From contig NC_092875.1 of assembly GCF_028372415.1 (NCBI RefSeq), positions 35,340,817-35,404,816 of the forward strand: DNA of 64,000 bases, given 5' to 3'. This stretch comes from Notamacropus eugenii (Eukaryota; Chordata; Mammalia; Diprotodontia; Macropodidae). The first letter of the stretch is position 1; each line of letters begins with the position of its first letter. Below, one piece after another: positions 63,335-64,000 of the stretch. The notes beneath the pieces are model-generated. The model made no database searches and had not been told where the DNA came from. It saw only the letters and a list, made by a program, of their open reading frames with translations. The position numbers and the translations under genes were made by a program.

Positions 63335-63685
63335 GATCACAGATTTCACCTGAAAGAGACCTCAGAGGTCTGGGCCAACCCCCTGAGGCCTAGCATGGGA
63401 AGGTGAATTATCCAGCTTCAAGGACTGTCAGAGGCAAGATTTGAACACAGGCCCCTCTGATGCCAGAGCCAGTGACCACACTGCCTCCTGCTTATAGTAG
63501 TACTAGAATGTAAGGTCCTTACAAGGAGCAAGGATGCCGCAATAAACACTTATGAAGTGCCTGCTGTGTTCCAAGTACTGTGTTAAGTGCTAGGGATATT
63601 AAGAAAGACAAAAGACAGGGAGTGATCTCAGGGAGCTCAAGGTTTATTGGGAAAGACAGCAAGCAAACAACCACTACCAACCAGA
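63335..63685 (-). mobile_element. Reversed MIR and L2
   Basis: 63340-63490 MIR (CCTCAGAGGTCTGGGCC, GATTTGAACACAGGCC); 63535-63680 L2 (AATAAACACTTATGAAGTGCC, GTTAAGTGCTAGGGATATTAAG). Confidence 0.65.
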
Positions 63686-63710
63686 TAAACTGGAGATAAT
63701 TATGTGTTCA

Positions 63711-64000
63711 TCCTTTGTTGCCAAAGAAGACCATGCCATCAGAGAAATAATGACATGACTTGCACTTGACTTTGTTCTGAGTGAGGGAGGGCTGTGCAGG
63801 TCACCACCCTCACTTCTCCTCCAGAGCCATCTGAATCCAGTGACCAGAAATTCATCAGGATGACTGGAGATGACCCAGGATGAGGCAGTTGAGGTTAAGT
63901 GACTTGCCCAAGGTCACACAGTTAGTGAGTGTCAAGTGTCTGAGGTGAGACTTGAATTCAGGTCCTGCACTGGTGCTCTATCCACTGTACCACCCAGCTG
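63711..64000 (-). mobile_element. WSINE1-like composite SINE, minus strand, reaching the window edge
   Basis: Body reversed (CCATGCCATCAGAGAAATAATG, GCACTTGACTTTGTTCTGAG, GCCATCTGAATCCAGTGACC), the join CAGGATGAGGCAGTTGAGG, then the tRNA-like head (ACAGTTAGTGAGTGTCAAG to CACTGTACCACCCAGCTG). The head end coincides with the last base of the window, so a few bases may be missing. Confidence 0.75.

Overview
This window is vertebrate nuclear DNA and almost certainly marsupial. There are no operons, ribosome-binding sites or dense reading frames. The sequence is a mosaic of interspersed repeats of mammalian type (L1, L2, L3/CR1, MIR) together with marsupial-style tRNA-headed SINEs: one class with a deoxythymidine-free RTE-like 3' end (called MAR1-type here) and one with a WSINE1-like composite body. 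The mix and its degree of decay fit a marsupial, possibly Australian, but the species cannot be read from the sequence. Repeat family names were assigned by eye from remembered consensus patterns and not by a database search.

Layout. 0-8.5 kb: two hAT-like MITEs, opposed L1 ORF2 fragments, an L3/CR1 tail, L2/MIR debris, a composite SINE and AC/AT-rich satellites. 8.55-12.87 kb: the main feature. A MAR1-type SINE is split by a young minus-strand HAL1-type (half-L1) retrotransposon with an intact 362-codon ORF1, no ORF2, a CpG-rich 5' UTR with two tandem monomers, 13-bp target duplications, and about 1.1 kb of extra 3' sequence that looks like a 3' transduction. 13-20.9 kb: a 3' L1 end fused to an ORF2 start fragment, microsatellites, an L3 tail, an ERV LTR with the adjoining 3' internal end, and an old ORF1-to-3'-end L1 deletion derivative. 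21-34.6 kb: CT repeat, a solo LTR, L1/L2/MIR layers, and an L2 copy hit by three later insertions with a clear 14-bp L1 target duplication. 34.6-64 kb: MIR, MAR1-type, L2 and L3 fragments between stretches of apparently unique DNA, long purine and pentanucleotide tracts, and a WSINE1-like SINE running off the right edge.

Genes. No host gene is demonstrated. The only convincing coding sequence is the HAL1 ORF1. Two weak host candidates are given with low confidence: a possible minus-strand coding exon at 34965-35145 and a CCAAT/CRE/TATA promoter-like cluster at 59064-59130, also minus strand. The window therefore reads as intergenic or intronic DNA shaped by retrotransposition; HAL1 ORF1p would be an RNA-binding chaperone that depends on an L1 reverse transcriptase supplied in trans. 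Blocks described as unique may still hold regulatory elements that only cross-species alignment would show.
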